The translations under genes and the position numbers were made by a program. 43,021 nucleotides of DNA, taken from the NCBI GenBank assembly GCA_002279765.1, contig NCCR01000031.1:1-43021 (forward strand), written 5' to 3'. The notes beneath the pieces were generated by a model. The model was not told where the DNA came from and made no database searches. It was given only the letters and a program-made list of their open reading frames with translations. Each line of letters starts with the position of its first letter. Within the stretch, counting starts at the first letter, position 1. This stretch comes from Verrucomicrobia bacterium 12-59-8. Lineage in GTDB: Bacteria; Verrucomicrobiota; Verrucomicrobiae; Verrucomicrobiales; Verrucomicrobiaceae. Of the stretch, positions 1 through 8,061 are shown in pieces.

Positions 1-73
1 TGCGTGCGCGGAAACCAAACTGCTGCTTGCGCGTGCGCTTGGAAGGCTGGTAGGTCCTGAATGTCTTTGGCAT
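1..73 (-). CDS. rpmH: 50S ribosomal protein L34, N-terminal part (runs off the left edge)
   Basis: The reverse complement starts with ATG at 73-71 and reads MPKTFRTYQPSKRTRKQQFG and then FRAR, which is the L34 signature (TYQPSK...R...GFR.R). L34 is a small, very basic component of the large ribosomal subunit. Only 24 codons are inside the window; the C-terminus and stop lie to the left. No clear Shine-Dalgarno is seen, but a good promoter lies upstream at 151-178. In many bacteria rpmH is followed by rnpA and yidC; that cannot be checked here. Identification is secure despite the short length. Confidence 0.93.
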   Translation of the reverse strand, partial: MPKTFRTYQPSKRTRKQQFGFRAR

Positions 74-150
74 GGGCGTGTGGGGTGGTGAAAGGGAAAA
101 TGGGAGATCAGACCGGACAAATCACGGCCTCCCCTCGAAAAGGGGGCGCG

Positions 151-178
151 AAAATAGCGGGACTCCTCGATTTGTCAA
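151..178 (-). promoter_or_regulatory. Sigma70-type promoter for rpmH
   Basis: On the minus strand a perfect -35 box TTGACA (178-173) is followed after 16 nt by TATTTT (156-151, 4 of 6 to TATAAT). It faces rpmH, leaving a leader of roughly 70 nt that contains a small CCCCT/AGGGG hairpin near 130-145. The start site itself is inferred. Confidence 0.55.
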
Positions 179-230
179 TCAGGCGATCATTTCGCGTAAA
201 CTTCGGTTTTCTCAGCGTTACATTTAACCC

Positions 231-1079
231 ATGATTCGCCCCCTCCTCGCCTGCCTGTTTCTGCCTCTCGCCCTCTGCGCCGCCGACACCCCTGCCGCCC
301 TTCCCCTGTGGCCCAATGCAGCCCCCGGTTCGGAAGCTCGCGCCGCCGAGGCCGAGAAGATCGAAGGCAGCAACGTCTGCAATGTCCACAAGCCCACGAT
401 CACGCCCTACGTCCCTGCGGCGGACAAATCCACCGGTACCGCCGTGATCATTTGCCCCGGAGGTGGTCATTCAAAGCTCTGCCTCGGCCATGAAGGCTAC
501 GCTTTGGCGGAGTGGTTCCGCGATCACGGCATCGCGGCCTTTGTGCTGAAATACCGCCTCGCCCGCGAGCCCGGCAGCACCTACACCATTCAGGACCACG
601 CCATGGCCGACGCCCGCCGGGCCATCCGCACGGTGCGCAGCCATGCCGCCGAGTGGCACATCCAGCCGGACCGCATCGGCATCCTCGGTTTCTCCGCCGG
701 GGGCGAACTGGCCGCCTTTGCTGCCATGACGAATGATCCCGGCCAAAAAGACGCCGCCGACCCCATCGAGCAGCAGTCCAGCCGCCCCGATTTCCAGGGC
801 CTCATCTACCCCGGCACCTCCGGCCTTTTCAATGCCACCAAAGGCATGCCCCCTCTCTTCATCGCCGCCGGTTACAGCGACCGCCCTGACATCTCCGAAG
901 GCATGGCCACCCTTTACCTCAAATACAAAGCCGCTGGCGTGAAAGCCGAGATGCACCTCTTCGCCAATGCGGGCCACGGCTTCGGGTATAAGCCGGATGC
1001 GAAGCCGAGCGCGGCGGCGCGATGGCCGATGCGGTTTACGGAGTGGCTGACGGATAGCGGGTTGCTTCTAGCAAAATGA
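231..1079 (+). CDS. Secreted alpha/beta hydrolase (esterase/acetylxylan-esterase type)
   Basis: A 282-aa protein with an N-terminal signal peptide (MIRPLLACLFLPLALCAADT, cleavage near residue 18). The alpha/beta-hydrolase fold is shown by an oxyanion-loop motif CPGGGH (75-80), the nucleophile elbow GFSAGG with Ser155, a candidate acid Asp217 in GYSDRPD and the catalytic His249 in NAGHGFG. The arrangement matches BD-FAE/Axe-like carbohydrate esterases that act outside the cytoplasm on acylated polysaccharides; the actual substrate cannot be read from sequence. It is transcribed away from rpmH and is followed 18 nt later by an unrelated nuclease gene. The start was chosen because the signal peptide begins exactly at this ATG; no clear ribosome binding site is visible. 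Confidence 0.85.
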   Translation: MIRPLLACLFLPLALCAADTPAALPLWPNAAPGSEARAAEAEKIEGSNVCNVHKPTITPYVPAADKSTGTAVIICPGGGHSKLCLGHEGYALAEWFRDHGIAAFVLKYRLAREPGSTYTIQDHAMADARRAIRTVRSHAAEWHIQPDRIGILGFSAGGELAAFAAMTNDPGQKDAADPIEQQSSRPDFQGLIYPGTSGLFNATKGMPPLFIAAGYSDRPDISEGMATLYLKYKAAGVKAEMHLFANAGHGFGYKPDAKPSAAARWPMRFTEWLTDSGLLLAK

Positions 1080-1097
1080 TGATAGGCTAGGGATAGC

Positions 1098-1904
1098 ATG
1101 CATTTTGTCACCACCCCTACGAGAGCATGGCTCCGCGAAGCGATGGCCAACTGTAGGAATGAAATCATCATCGCCAGTCCATTTGTGGGTGCTGCTCTTA
1201 ACCTAGAGATCGAAAGACTGCCGTCACGGGCAAGACGTACACTCATCACACGAACAGAATTAACAACTTTTGCATCGCGAGCTTCGGATCTTGAGGCACT
1301 GATTCATTTTTCTCAAAATGGCGGTGAGGTGAGAAGTCTCCCAGGGCTCCACGCGAAGGTTTACATTGTGGATCGATCAGTTGCGTTGGTGACATCTGCC
1401 AACGCTACCTTTTCAGGCCTTGGTCGGAATTGGGAATGCGGAGTTGTGGTTGATGGAGCCCCAGAGGTGGAGGAACTGGCACAAATTGTGAATGGTGGAT
1501 TTGGTGCACCCATAGTTCCACAACGATGGGCTAGCGCTGATCTAAAATCGCTGCGTAATGCCGTAGATGGTGTTCGGAGAACGCTTCAAGCTGCGGATTT
1601 ATCCAACCCTTTTCAAAAGGAAGACACCTTTGATTTCGAAGTTCCGATCGCAGTATGGCAAGAGGTCTATTCCGTTTTGCCAGGGTGGACGCAAATGACT
1701 ATGCGTGCTGTTCTTTCGCTAAAAGCTGCGGAGTTTGAGATCAACCAAGTTTATCGTGTGGGCCTTCTATTGGCCTCTTCGCAATATCCGCAGAACAAAT
1801 CTCCAAAAGAAAAACTCCGACAACAGCTCCAACGGTTGCGTGATTTGGGAATACTCGAGTTTCTTGGTGGCGGTCGGTATCGACTACTGGCGAAGCATAT
1901 TTGA
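1098..1904 (+). CDS. PLD-family nuclease with DpnI-like C-terminal winged helix
   Basis: A 268-aa protein. Residues 1-125 look like one phospholipase-D/Nuc half: the HKD motif H85-x-K87-x4-D92 (HAKVYIVD), then SANATFSG (S100, N102) and E113 in NWECG. A middle part (about 125-190) is unassigned. Residues about 195-265 (from PGWTQMTMRAVL to LGGGRYRLL, with RQQLQRLRDLGILEFLG) resemble the winged helix at the C-terminus of R.DpnI, which reads methylated adenine. A single HKD motif implies dimerisation to form the active site, as in Nuc and BfiI. Codon use is visibly more AT-rich than in neighbours, suggesting acquisition. No methyltransferase is adjacent. A restriction or modification-dependent nuclease role is inference; a PLD protein with a generic HTH is the alternative. 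Confidence 0.75.
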   Translation: MHFVTTPTRAWLREAMANCRNEIIIASPFVGAALNLEIERLPSRARRTLITRTELTTFASRASDLEALIHFSQNGGEVRSLPGLHAKVYIVDRSVALVTSANATFSGLGRNWECGVVVDGAPEVEELAQIVNGGFGAPIVPQRWASADLKSLRNAVDGVRRTLQAADLSNPFQKEDTFDFEVPIAVWQEVYSVLPGWTQMTMRAVLSLKAAEFEINQVYRVGLLLASSQYPQNKSPKEKLRQQLQRLRDLGILEFLGGGRYRLLAKHI

Positions 1905-1918
1905 TAGAAAGAAGCTGG

Positions 1919-3259
1919 CTACTCCTTCACCTTCTTCTTCCGCTTCTCCTTCTTGCCTTCCTTGCGGCTCTCCGCGCCGTTCCAACGCTGGTCCTCCCAG
2001 CGGGGGGGCTGCATGGTGGTGTTCCATTGGTCGAAGAGTTTTTGCAGGGCTAGGGCTTTCTCGGGCTCTTTGGCGGTGAGGTCGGTTTGCTCGCCGGGGT
2101 CAGTGGCGAGGTTGATGAGCATGGGCTGCATGTCTTTGGAGGCTTTGACGAGTTTCCAATCGCCCTGACGCACGGCGTGCTGGACGCCGAAGCGGAAGTA
2201 GAGTTCGCGCGGGGCGAGCTTGTCGGTTTTGCCTTCGAGCAGGGGCAGCAGGTTCACGCCATCGAGCGGGATAGTAGTTGTGGCACCAGCGGCGGCGAGG
2301 GCGGTGGGCAGGACATCGAGCTGGATCACCGGCTCGTCACTGACACGGCCCGCAGGAATGTGGCCCTTCCATGCGGCCATCCATGAGACGCGGATGCCGC
2401 CTTCCCAGACGAACCACTTGTGGCCACGCAGGCCGCCCATCTCGGCGTTTTGATAAGCGCCACCGTTGTCGCTGATGAGGAAGATGAGGGTGTTTTCCTC
2501 CTGCTTCAGTTCGCGCAGCTTCGTCATGACGGTGCCGATGGCTTCGTCGGCTTCTGCAGCGAGCGCGGCATAAGCAGCATCGTGTTTGGGCAGGTGCTTG
2601 AATTTTTCCAGCCACTTCTCGGAAGCGACGTGCGGGCTGTGCACGGCATTGAAGGACAGCATGAGGAGCCAAGGCTTGGCCTGATTCGCTTCCATGAAAT
2701 TCACCGACTCGCGCGCATACACGGGTGAGGTGACTGGCGCACCGGCGAGGTCTTTGAGCAGCTCCTTGCCTTGATAAAATGACGGGCCTTTGCCTTCACC
2801 GAGATTGCCGATGGTGCCCATGGCGAAATCAAACCCGCGTGCTGTGGGCATGAACTCCGGGCTGGTGTCTCCGAGATGCCATTTGCCGACGATGCCGGTG
2901 GTGTAGCCTGCGGCTTTGAGATGCTGCGCGATGGTGGTCTCACTGAGCAGGAGTTCGCGGCCTGCTTTGGTAGGATTGGCATCATGGCCGGTGCGTGCCT
3001 GGTAGCGGCCTGTCATCAATCCAACACGTCCCGGCGAGCACACGCAGCCGGAGGAGTAGCCATTGGTGAAACGCATGCCGCCTGCGGCCAGGGCATCGAT
3101 ATTCGGAGTGGGTGCCATTTTCCCGCCATAACAGCCCGGCTGCGCCCAGCCCATGTCATCGACATAAAAGATGAGGATATTGGGCTTTGCTGCGTCCGCC
3201 GCGTGTGCGGATGACAGCAACGCGGTGGCAAGGCAGAGCAAAAGGGCAGATATTTTCAT
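1919..3259 (-). CDS. Secreted formylglycine-dependent sulfatase
   Basis: A 446-aa family S1 sulfatase. A signal peptide covers residues 1-20 (MKISALLLCLATALLSSAHA); the metal-binding DD pair is at 34-35 (FYVDDMGW). The sulfatase motif C74-S-P-G-R78 followed by LMTGR gives the cysteine converted to formylglycine. Further family blocks are GIVGKWHLG, SDNGG and RGHKW. It should hydrolyse sulfate esters, typically of polysaccharides, outside the cytoplasm. ATG at 3259 is preferred over the in-frame GTG at 3265 because GGAGGG (3270-3265) lies 5 nt upstream. The C-terminus is an odd lysine-rich tail (KKEKRKKKVKE). It ends 15 nt from the convergent PLD gene and starts 43 nt after the glnD stop on the same strand. 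Confidence 0.92.
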   Translation of the reverse strand: MKISALLLCLATALLSSAHAADAAKPNILIFYVDDMGWAQPGCYGGKMAPTPNIDALAAGGMRFTNGYSSGCVCSPGRVGLMTGRYQARTGHDANPTKAGRELLLSETTIAQHLKAAGYTTGIVGKWHLGDTSPEFMPTARGFDFAMGTIGNLGEGKGPSFYQGKELLKDLAGAPVTSPVYARESVNFMEANQAKPWLLMLSFNAVHSPHVASEKWLEKFKHLPKHDAAYAALAAEADEAIGTVMTKLRELKQEENTLIFLISDNGGAYQNAEMGGLRGHKWFVWEGGIRVSWMAAWKGHIPAGRVSDEPVIQLDVLPTALAAAGATTTIPLDGVNLLPLLEGKTDKLAPRELYFRFGVQHAVRQGDWKLVKASKDMQPMLINLATDPGEQTDLTAKEPEKALALQKLFDQWNTTMQPPRWEDQRWNGAESRKEGKKEKRKKKVKE

Positions 3260-3272
3260 GAGCACCCTCCGA

Positions 3273-3284
3273 ACGATGCATCGT
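3273..3284. repeat. Perfect 12-bp palindrome in the glnD-sulfatase gap
   Basis: ACGATGCATCGT is a perfect dyad lying just downstream of the glnD stop and just upstream of the sulfatase ribosome binding site. There is no T-run after it, so it is a weak terminator candidate; an operator for the sulfatase gene is possible. Palindromes this short also arise by chance. Confidence 0.3.
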
Positions 3285-3302
3285 GAAAAATGTATCAGCC
3301 GA

Positions 3303-6098
3303 TTAAACCTTGCCGGAGCGCAGGCGGAGGTGGGCGGCCTGCGTCACGGCGGCGGCCAGCTCGTCCAGCTGCTCACGGTCCATAATCTTCTGGTTGTGCG
3401 CGTCCTGCACGTAGATGGCGTCAATGGCGACGCCTTTTTCCGTGCTGATGCGTGCGTGCGTGACGTTGTGGCCGAGGCGGCCGATGGCCATGAAGATGTC
3501 ATAGAGCAGCCCAAGGCGGTCCACGAGCTGAAGCTCCAGCACGGTTTGATCCGGCGAGAGGTTGTTGTTCACGTAGATGCGCTGCGGGATTTCCGCGCCG
3601 ATCTCATCGAGCATGGTGATCGACTTGCCGAGCTTCTGGATGATCGCATCGCCGAAATCAAAGGTCTGCCCGCCGAAGGCTTTGCGCACGGAATCTTCGA
3701 CACGGGTGCGTGCGCTCTTGGTGGTGACGGCGGCGAAGTTCGTGTTGCAGACGCGGAAGGTGTCCAGCACGAGGTGGTCGGCGCGCTGGTAGAGATCGGC
3801 GCTGAGAATGTTGATGCTTTCCGCCGCCAGGGCGCCGGAGATGCGCGCGAGCAGGAGGTGGCGGTCCCAGCAGACGACGGTGAGCTCGCTGTAGCCCTGG
3901 TCCACGTGATCCACCCAGGCCATGACTGGCAGCAGTCCTGCGGCGGCTTCTTCGCGGATGAGCTGCTCAAAGAACAGCCGGAACTGGCGCAGATGCGTGG
4001 CGATGAGCTCGGCCTCGCGGAAATTGAAGTAGGAGGGCGGCATGTGGCGGAAGTGTGCGTCCACTTCCGCGTCGAATCCGGCGCCGAGGCGGCGTGACAC
4101 CTCCTTTTTCAGATCCACCAGCGGCACCTGCACGTTGCGCATGAAATCCGCCGGCGCGTTCATGAAGCGCAGCGTGCTGTGATAGAGCTGACGGATGGAC
4201 GCCTCCTTGTAACCTGACCAGCTCTTGTCGCTGGTGCCCTTCGAGTCGGCATAGGTCATGAGCAGCAGCGTGTCGAGATTCTCCTTGGTGCGCACGATGC
4301 TGACAAACTCCTCGATGACCTGCGGATCATCCAGACTTTTGGTCGTGGCGGTGCGGTACATCAGCAGATGGTTGTCCACGAGGAAGAGCAGCAGCCGACG
4401 GCGCTCGCCCTTGACCTGGAGGCGGCGGGAGACGGCGGCGGCGAGCGTGGTGCTTTCATCGCTGTGCGTCTTCTTGTTGGCCGCGCGGCCCGCGTCATGC
4501 AGCAGCAGGGCGAGGTACAGCACATAGGGCTGCTGCAGGTCATGAAACAACTGCTGAAACAGCTCCACGCCTTTCAGGGTGGGATCGCTCAGCTCATCGA
4601 GCTTGTCGATGGTGCGCAGCGTGTGCTCGTCTGCGGTGTAGAGATGGAAGAACTCGTGCTGCACCAGATTGGTGAGCGCGCCAAACTCCGGCATGAAGCG
4701 GCCGATGAAGCCGACGCGGTGCATCTGACGCAGGGTGCGCGCCGCATCGCCTTTATGGGAGAGAATCGTCTCAAAGGTCTCGCGGTTGGCCTTGCTGTAG
4801 CGGAAGCTGGTGTCCACCAGGCGGAAGTTTTCCTGAATGAGCTGGAACAAGTCCGGGCTGAGGCGCAGGTGGCGCTTCTGCGTGTGGAGAAAGAGGCGCA
4901 TCATGCGCTCCGGATCGTCCTTGAAGATCGTCGGGCTTTCCGCATAGAGGCGCTCATGCCTGCGGTTGAAGCCGTCGAAGCTCTCCTGCTCCTTCTCCGC
5001 CTTGCGCCGCGCGATGAAGCCCATGAGCTTGTTCTGCGTGCGGGTTTCCAGCGCCTGCAGGTGGAAGCGGTCCATGACCTCATTGCTGCGCTGCAGCATG
5101 TCGCGCGTGGCCGTGTAGTATTCGTGCATCAGTGCTTCGATGCGGCGCAGGATGCGTTTGTGACGGTAGCCGAGATTCGTGGCCACCGGCCCCTGCAGGC
5201 GCAGGGTCAGCAGGTCTTCGGCGCGCTTTTCGGTGTAGTGCATCTCATTGCGTACGCGCAGGATGAATTCATACCCCTGCGCCACCTCCTTCCAGCCCGC
5301 CTTGGAGATCAGGCCGAGGGCGATCAGATCCTTGGGGTTCAGCGTACGGTGCCGCGCATACGTCATCCAGATCAGGTTCTGGTAGTCGCGCAGGCCGCCG
5401 CAGCCGTTTTTCACATGCGGCTCCTGCACGAAGGGGGTGTTTTCGTACTTGGAGTGGCGCGTGTTCAGATCAATCTGACGCAGCTTCAAAAAGTCCCCCT
5501 CCTGCCCGTCCATGCACTCCTTGTCAAAGCGGGCGCGGAACTCCTCAAAGGCCGTTTTCTGGCCGGTGATGAGGCGGGCCTCCATCAGCGCGGTCTTGGT
5601 CTCCATGCTTTCATTCGCCAGCTTGATGCACTCCCCCACGCAGCGTGAACCATGGCCGACCTTGAGCTTGAGATCGTAGAAGTACAGCAAGTAGTCGCGG
5701 ATCAGCTTCACGACTTCGGTGGACACCTTGCTGCTGTTGCCGGGAAACATGAAGGTGAGGTCCACATCGCTGCCCGGACTCATCACCCGCCGTCCGTAGC
5801 CGCCGTGCGCGGTCACGCTCAGGTCGAGTTTGGCCCGGGCCTCGGGTGAGAGGGTCGCCACACTTTCATCCCACAGCAGGCGCACGATGATGTCGATCAT
5901 GTCCGAACGCATGCGGCAGATTTCCGCGCCGCTGAAGCTGCCGGAACGGTGCCGCTGCTTGATGCGCTGCTCCTTGATCTTGAGGAAGCGCTTTGCCTGG
6001 CGCAGCGTTTCGGTGCGTCCACGTGGCAGCTTGTCTTCGGGTGGGAAGAATTTCTGCGCGCTCTTGTTCAGGTGCCGCAGGTAGTCGCGTTCGGTCAT
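3303..6098 (-). CDS. glnD: Bifunctional [protein-PII] uridylyltransferase/uridylyl-removing enzyme
   Basis: A 931-aa protein, normal for GlnD. Domains in order: nucleotidyltransferase with GGYGRRVMSPGSDVDL (residues 99-114; catalytic D111 and D113), the linked helical domain (about 200-400), an HD phosphohydrolase domain with HLYTADEHTLR and LHDAGR (H534, D535), and two C-terminal ACT domains (about 735-810 and 845-920). It uridylylates and deuridylylates PII in response to glutamine, controlling glutamine synthetase and nitrogen genes. The gene follows apt after only 10 nt, so the two are probably co-transcribed. No PII gene (glnB/glnK) is in the window. The ATG at 6098 has no obvious Shine-Dalgarno, so translational coupling to apt is plausible. 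Confidence 0.95.
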   Translation of the reverse strand: MTERDYLRHLNKSAQKFFPPEDKLPRGRTETLRQAKRFLKIKEQRIKQRHRSGSFSGAEICRMRSDMIDIIVRLLWDESVATLSPEARAKLDLSVTAHGGYGRRVMSPGSDVDLTFMFPGNSSKVSTEVVKLIRDYLLYFYDLKLKVGHGSRCVGECIKLANESMETKTALMEARLITGQKTAFEEFRARFDKECMDGQEGDFLKLRQIDLNTRHSKYENTPFVQEPHVKNGCGGLRDYQNLIWMTYARHRTLNPKDLIALGLISKAGWKEVAQGYEFILRVRNEMHYTEKRAEDLLTLRLQGPVATNLGYRHKRILRRIEALMHEYYTATRDMLQRSNEVMDRFHLQALETRTQNKLMGFIARRKAEKEQESFDGFNRRHERLYAESPTIFKDDPERMMRLFLHTQKRHLRLSPDLFQLIQENFRLVDTSFRYSKANRETFETILSHKGDAARTLRQMHRVGFIGRFMPEFGALTNLVQHEFFHLYTADEHTLRTIDKLDELSDPTLKGVELFQQLFHDLQQPYVLYLALLLHDAGRAANKKTHSDESTTLAAAVSRRLQVKGERRRLLLFLVDNHLLMYRTATTKSLDDPQVIEEFVSIVRTKENLDTLLLMTYADSKGTSDKSWSGYKEASIRQLYHSTLRFMNAPADFMRNVQVPLVDLKKEVSRRLGAGFDAEVDAHFRHMPPSYFNFREAELIATHLRQFRLFFEQLIREEAAAGLLPVMAWVDHVDQGYSELTVVCWDRHLLLARISGALAAESINILSADLYQRADHLVLDTFRVCNTNFAAVTTKSARTRVEDSVRKAFGGQTFDFGDAIIQKLGKSITMLDEIGAEIPQRIYVNNNLSPDQTVLELQLVDRLGLLYDIFMAIGRLGHNVTHARISTEKGVAIDAIYVQDAHNQKIMDREQLDELAAAVTQAAHLRLRSGKV

Positions 6099-6108
6099 GC
6101 AGCAGAAG

Positions 6109-6642
6109 TCAGTAAGTGATCAGTGAGTGAACCGGGCCGGAACCACTCACTTTTTCGCGCCCGCCGAGGAACGCCAGTTCAATGAAAAACGTGCTGCCGA
6201 GCACCTTGCCGCCGGCCTGCTCGATGAGATGCAGCGCAGCCGCCGCCGTGCCGCCTGTGGCGAGCAGATCGTCCGCCAGCAGCACGGTTTCTCCGGGGGC
6301 GATGGCATCCAGGTGCATTTCGACTGAGTTGGTGCCGTATTCGAGCGCGTAATCAATGCCCATTGTCTGCCAGGGCAGCTTGCCTTTTTTGCGCACCGGA
6401 ATGAAGCCCGCGCCGAGGCGCTCGGCGATTAGCGCGCCAAAGATGAAACCCCGGGCGTCGATGCCGACGACCTTGTCCACCACGGTGATGCCCGTGGCCT
6501 CGATCATGCCATCAATCGTCTGCGCCAGCAGCGTCGGATTGGCCAGCACCGGAGTGATGTCTTTGAAAAGGATGCCGGGATTGGGGAAATCAGGCACGTC
6601 ACGGATGGTGCTGCGGATGCTGTCGAGAATGTCGGGGGCCAT
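6109..6642 (-). CDS. apt: Adenine phosphoribosyltransferase
   Basis: A 177-aa type I phosphoribosyltransferase, standard length. It converts adenine and PRPP to AMP in purine salvage. Seen: the N-terminal IRDVPDFPNPGILFKDITP block typical of Apt, GIDARGFIFG (60-69), and the PRPP loop VLLADDLLATGGT (120-132) with its acidic pair and TGGT turn. It lies 10 nt upstream of glnD on the same strand, forming an apparent apt-glnD unit. The first ATG after an upstream stop was taken as start. Confidence 0.95.
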   Translation of the reverse strand: MAPDILDSIRSTIRDVPDFPNPGILFKDITPVLANPTLLAQTIDGMIEATGITVVDKVVGIDARGFIFGALIAERLGAGFIPVRKKGKLPWQTMGIDYALEYGTNSVEMHLDAIAPGETVLLADDLLATGGTAAAALHLIEQAGGKVLGSTFFIELAFLGGREKVSGSGPVHSLITY

Positions 6643-6681
6643 GCCCTGCGATCATGGAGGAGATGCGCGGATGCGCAAGCG

Positions 6682-6945
6682 TCATGCGCCGGGGAGACGC
6701 TTGCGCGAAAGACGCTGCTTCATGTGAACCACCGTCACCACGATGAACTGTGTGTCAGATCTGTGATGAATGATCCTGTAAGAGCCTGAATGCACTTCCC
6801 TCAGCCCTACGGCTGGATGTTCATGCACCTGATGCCCGCTCATCGGGTGTGATGCGGCATAAACGACCCTCTCAACAATGCGTTTGATCTGCAAATCCGC
6901 GTAATGTGCCGAGTCGCGTGCGATGAATGCGTGAATCGCATCCAA
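6682..6945 (-). CDS. ParE/RelE-type toxin, start region irregular
   Basis: The frame encodes an 87-residue RelE/ParE-superfamily protein if started at TTG 6945: DAIHAFIARDS at the N-terminus, VHEHPAVGLREVHSGSYRIIHH in the middle and VVTVVHMKQRLSRKRL at the end. Such toxins either cleave mRNA on ribosomes or poison gyrase. The frame is open further upstream (RFSSAQAEEDL before DAIHAF), which looks like the missing first strand and helix, but there is no start codon before the antitoxin stop. A GTG overlapping that stop (6979-6977) opens KILVSAG in another frame; dropping one base near 6967-6970 would give a continuous KILSAQAEEDL toxin. So it may be frameshifted, may use TTG, or may contain a sequencing error. 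Confidence 0.72.
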   Translation of the reverse strand: MDAIHAFIARDSAHYADLQIKRIVERVVYAASHPMSGHQVHEHPAVGLREVHSGSYRIIHHRSDTQFIVVTVVHMKQRLSRKRLPGA

Positions 6946-6975
6946 GTCTTCTTCCGCCTGCGCTGACGAGAATCT

Positions 6976-7179
6976 TCACGCCGCCAGGCCAAACTTTTTG
7001 CAGATGACGGCGTGTGTCTTCACGCGTCCGGCTTCGAGGTCCGCCAGACCGCTGTCGATCTTCTGCCGGACGTAGATTTCATACATTAAATCGTCCCATG
7101 AGGCAGATTCAGGCAGGGCACGAACCAGCTTGGCGGCTTGGGCCTTGATTCCAGAAACGCGAGGTTTGCCAGCAGCCAT
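6976..7179 (-). CDS. Antitoxin partner of the ParE/RelE toxin
   Basis: A 67-aa protein starting MAAGKPRVSGIKAQ, chosen over an in-frame upstream start at 7221 because it gives the family's usual size and because a promoter-like sequence lies directly upstream. The C-terminal half (YEIYVRQKIDSGLADLEAGR, then VKTHAVICKKFGL) is the pattern of small addiction-module antitoxins encoded immediately before ParE-type toxins. It should bind and neutralise the toxin and repress its own promoter; the role is inferred from family and gene order. The stop TGA is part of a GTGA overlap with a possible toxin start. Confidence 0.7.
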   Translation of the reverse strand: MAAGKPRVSGIKAQAAKLVRALPESASWDDLMYEIYVRQKIDSGLADLEAGRVKTHAVICKKFGLAA

Positions 7180-7185
7180 GACAAA

Positions 7186-7214
7186 ATAAGAGCACATTTG
7201 CGACAGACTGACAA
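7186..7214 (-). promoter_or_regulatory. Candidate promoter of the toxin-antitoxin pair
   Basis: On the minus strand TTGTCA (7214-7209, 5 of 6 to TTGACA) and TCTTAT (7191-7186, 4 of 6) are separated by 17 nt. The -10 box ends 6 nt before the antitoxin ATG, so transcripts from it would be nearly leaderless. Matches are moderate. Confidence 0.35.
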
Positions 7215-7281
7215 GCCGCACAAAACGTCTTCACCCTTGCAGAAACGTCACAAGGCCGCGAATATCCGCCCCCCACTTTTC

Positions 7282-8061
7282 ATGCCGCCCTCCCAGCAAC
7301 TGCTTCTTGCCGCCACGCTCACCTTTGTGGGTGCGGTGGTGCAGGCGCTGCTGGCGCTCAAATCTGGCGCGTGGAAGCAGGGGCGGACGCAGTTTGGCCT
7401 CATGGCGCTCGGTTTTGCGCTGCAGACCGGCTTTATCTACCTGCGCGGGGAGGAGGTGCGGCAGTGCCCCATCCGCAGCCTGCCGGACATCCTGGTCTTC
7501 ATCGCGTGGAGCATTGTGCTGCTGTATTTCCTTGTCGGGTCGGCGTTCCGGCTATCGCTGCTCGGGGTGTTCACCGCGCCGCTGGTCACCCTCATGCAGG
7601 GGATGGCCTTTGTGAGCGGCTTCGCGAGCTACCCACCCAAAGGGCCGATCAATGCGCTGGTGGAGCTGCATATCGCGCTGGCGCTCATCTCTTACGCGGC
7701 CTTCGCCCTGGCCTGCATCACGGGCGTGATGTACCTCGTGCAGGAGCGCATGCTGAAGCGGCACCACATCGGCGGCCTGTTTTACCAGCTGCCGCCGATC
7801 CAGGGCCTCGCGCATGCGATCCAGCGCCTCGTGCGCCTCGGCCTGCTGCTGCTAAGCATCGCGCTGGGCATTTCCTTTGCCCTGCATCTGCCCATGACGA
7901 AGACCGGCCATGTTGCCTTTGCCTGGATCGTCTGGGGGCTGTATGCGGTGATCTCGTTCCTGATGTGGAAGCATTTCACCTCCCCGCGCAAGACCGCGTG
8001 GCTGGCCGTCATCGGCTTCATTCTGCCGTTCATCTCTCTGTGGATCGTCACGCATGCCTGA
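7282..8061 (+). CDS. CcsA/HemX-like integral membrane protein (cytochrome c assembly family)
   Basis: A 259-aa polytopic membrane protein with about eight hydrophobic segments and little extramembrane sequence. Family features include paired His-containing helices (VELHIALALISYAAFALAC; ALHLPMTKTGHVAFAWIVWGLY), as in CcsA/ResC/CcmC haem-handling proteins, and it sits directly before hemA as hemX does in Bacillus. It could handle haem for cytochrome c maturation or modulate HemA abundance; sequence alone cannot separate these. The ATG at 7282 gives a first helix right at the N-terminus; the open frame extends upstream to 7138 but that part overlaps the divergent antitoxin and is not membrane-like. 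Its last 8 nt overlap hemA, so the two are translationally coupled. Confidence 0.8.
   Translation: MPPSQQLLLAATLTFVGAVVQALLALKSGAWKQGRTQFGLMALGFALQTGFIYLRGEEVRQCPIRSLPDILVFIAWSIVLLYFLVGSAFRLSLLGVFTAPLVTLMQGMAFVSGFASYPPKGPINALVELHIALALISYAAFALACITGVMYLVQERMLKRHHIGGLFYQLPPIQGLAHAIQRLVRLGLLLLSIALGISFALHLPMTKTGHVAFAWIVWGLYAVISFLMWKHFTSPRKTAWLAVIGFILPFISLWIVTHA

Noticed and set aside
3171..4097. Plus-strand frame of 308 codons at the glnD 3' end
   Set aside because: Antisense to the ACT domains of glnD and the sulfatase start; no protein-like features.
4368..5648. Long plus-strand frame of 426 codons
   Set aside because: Antisense shadow of glnD; its composition (many Ala, Glu, Val, His and Leu) mirrors the complement of a GC-rich gene and it has no family features.
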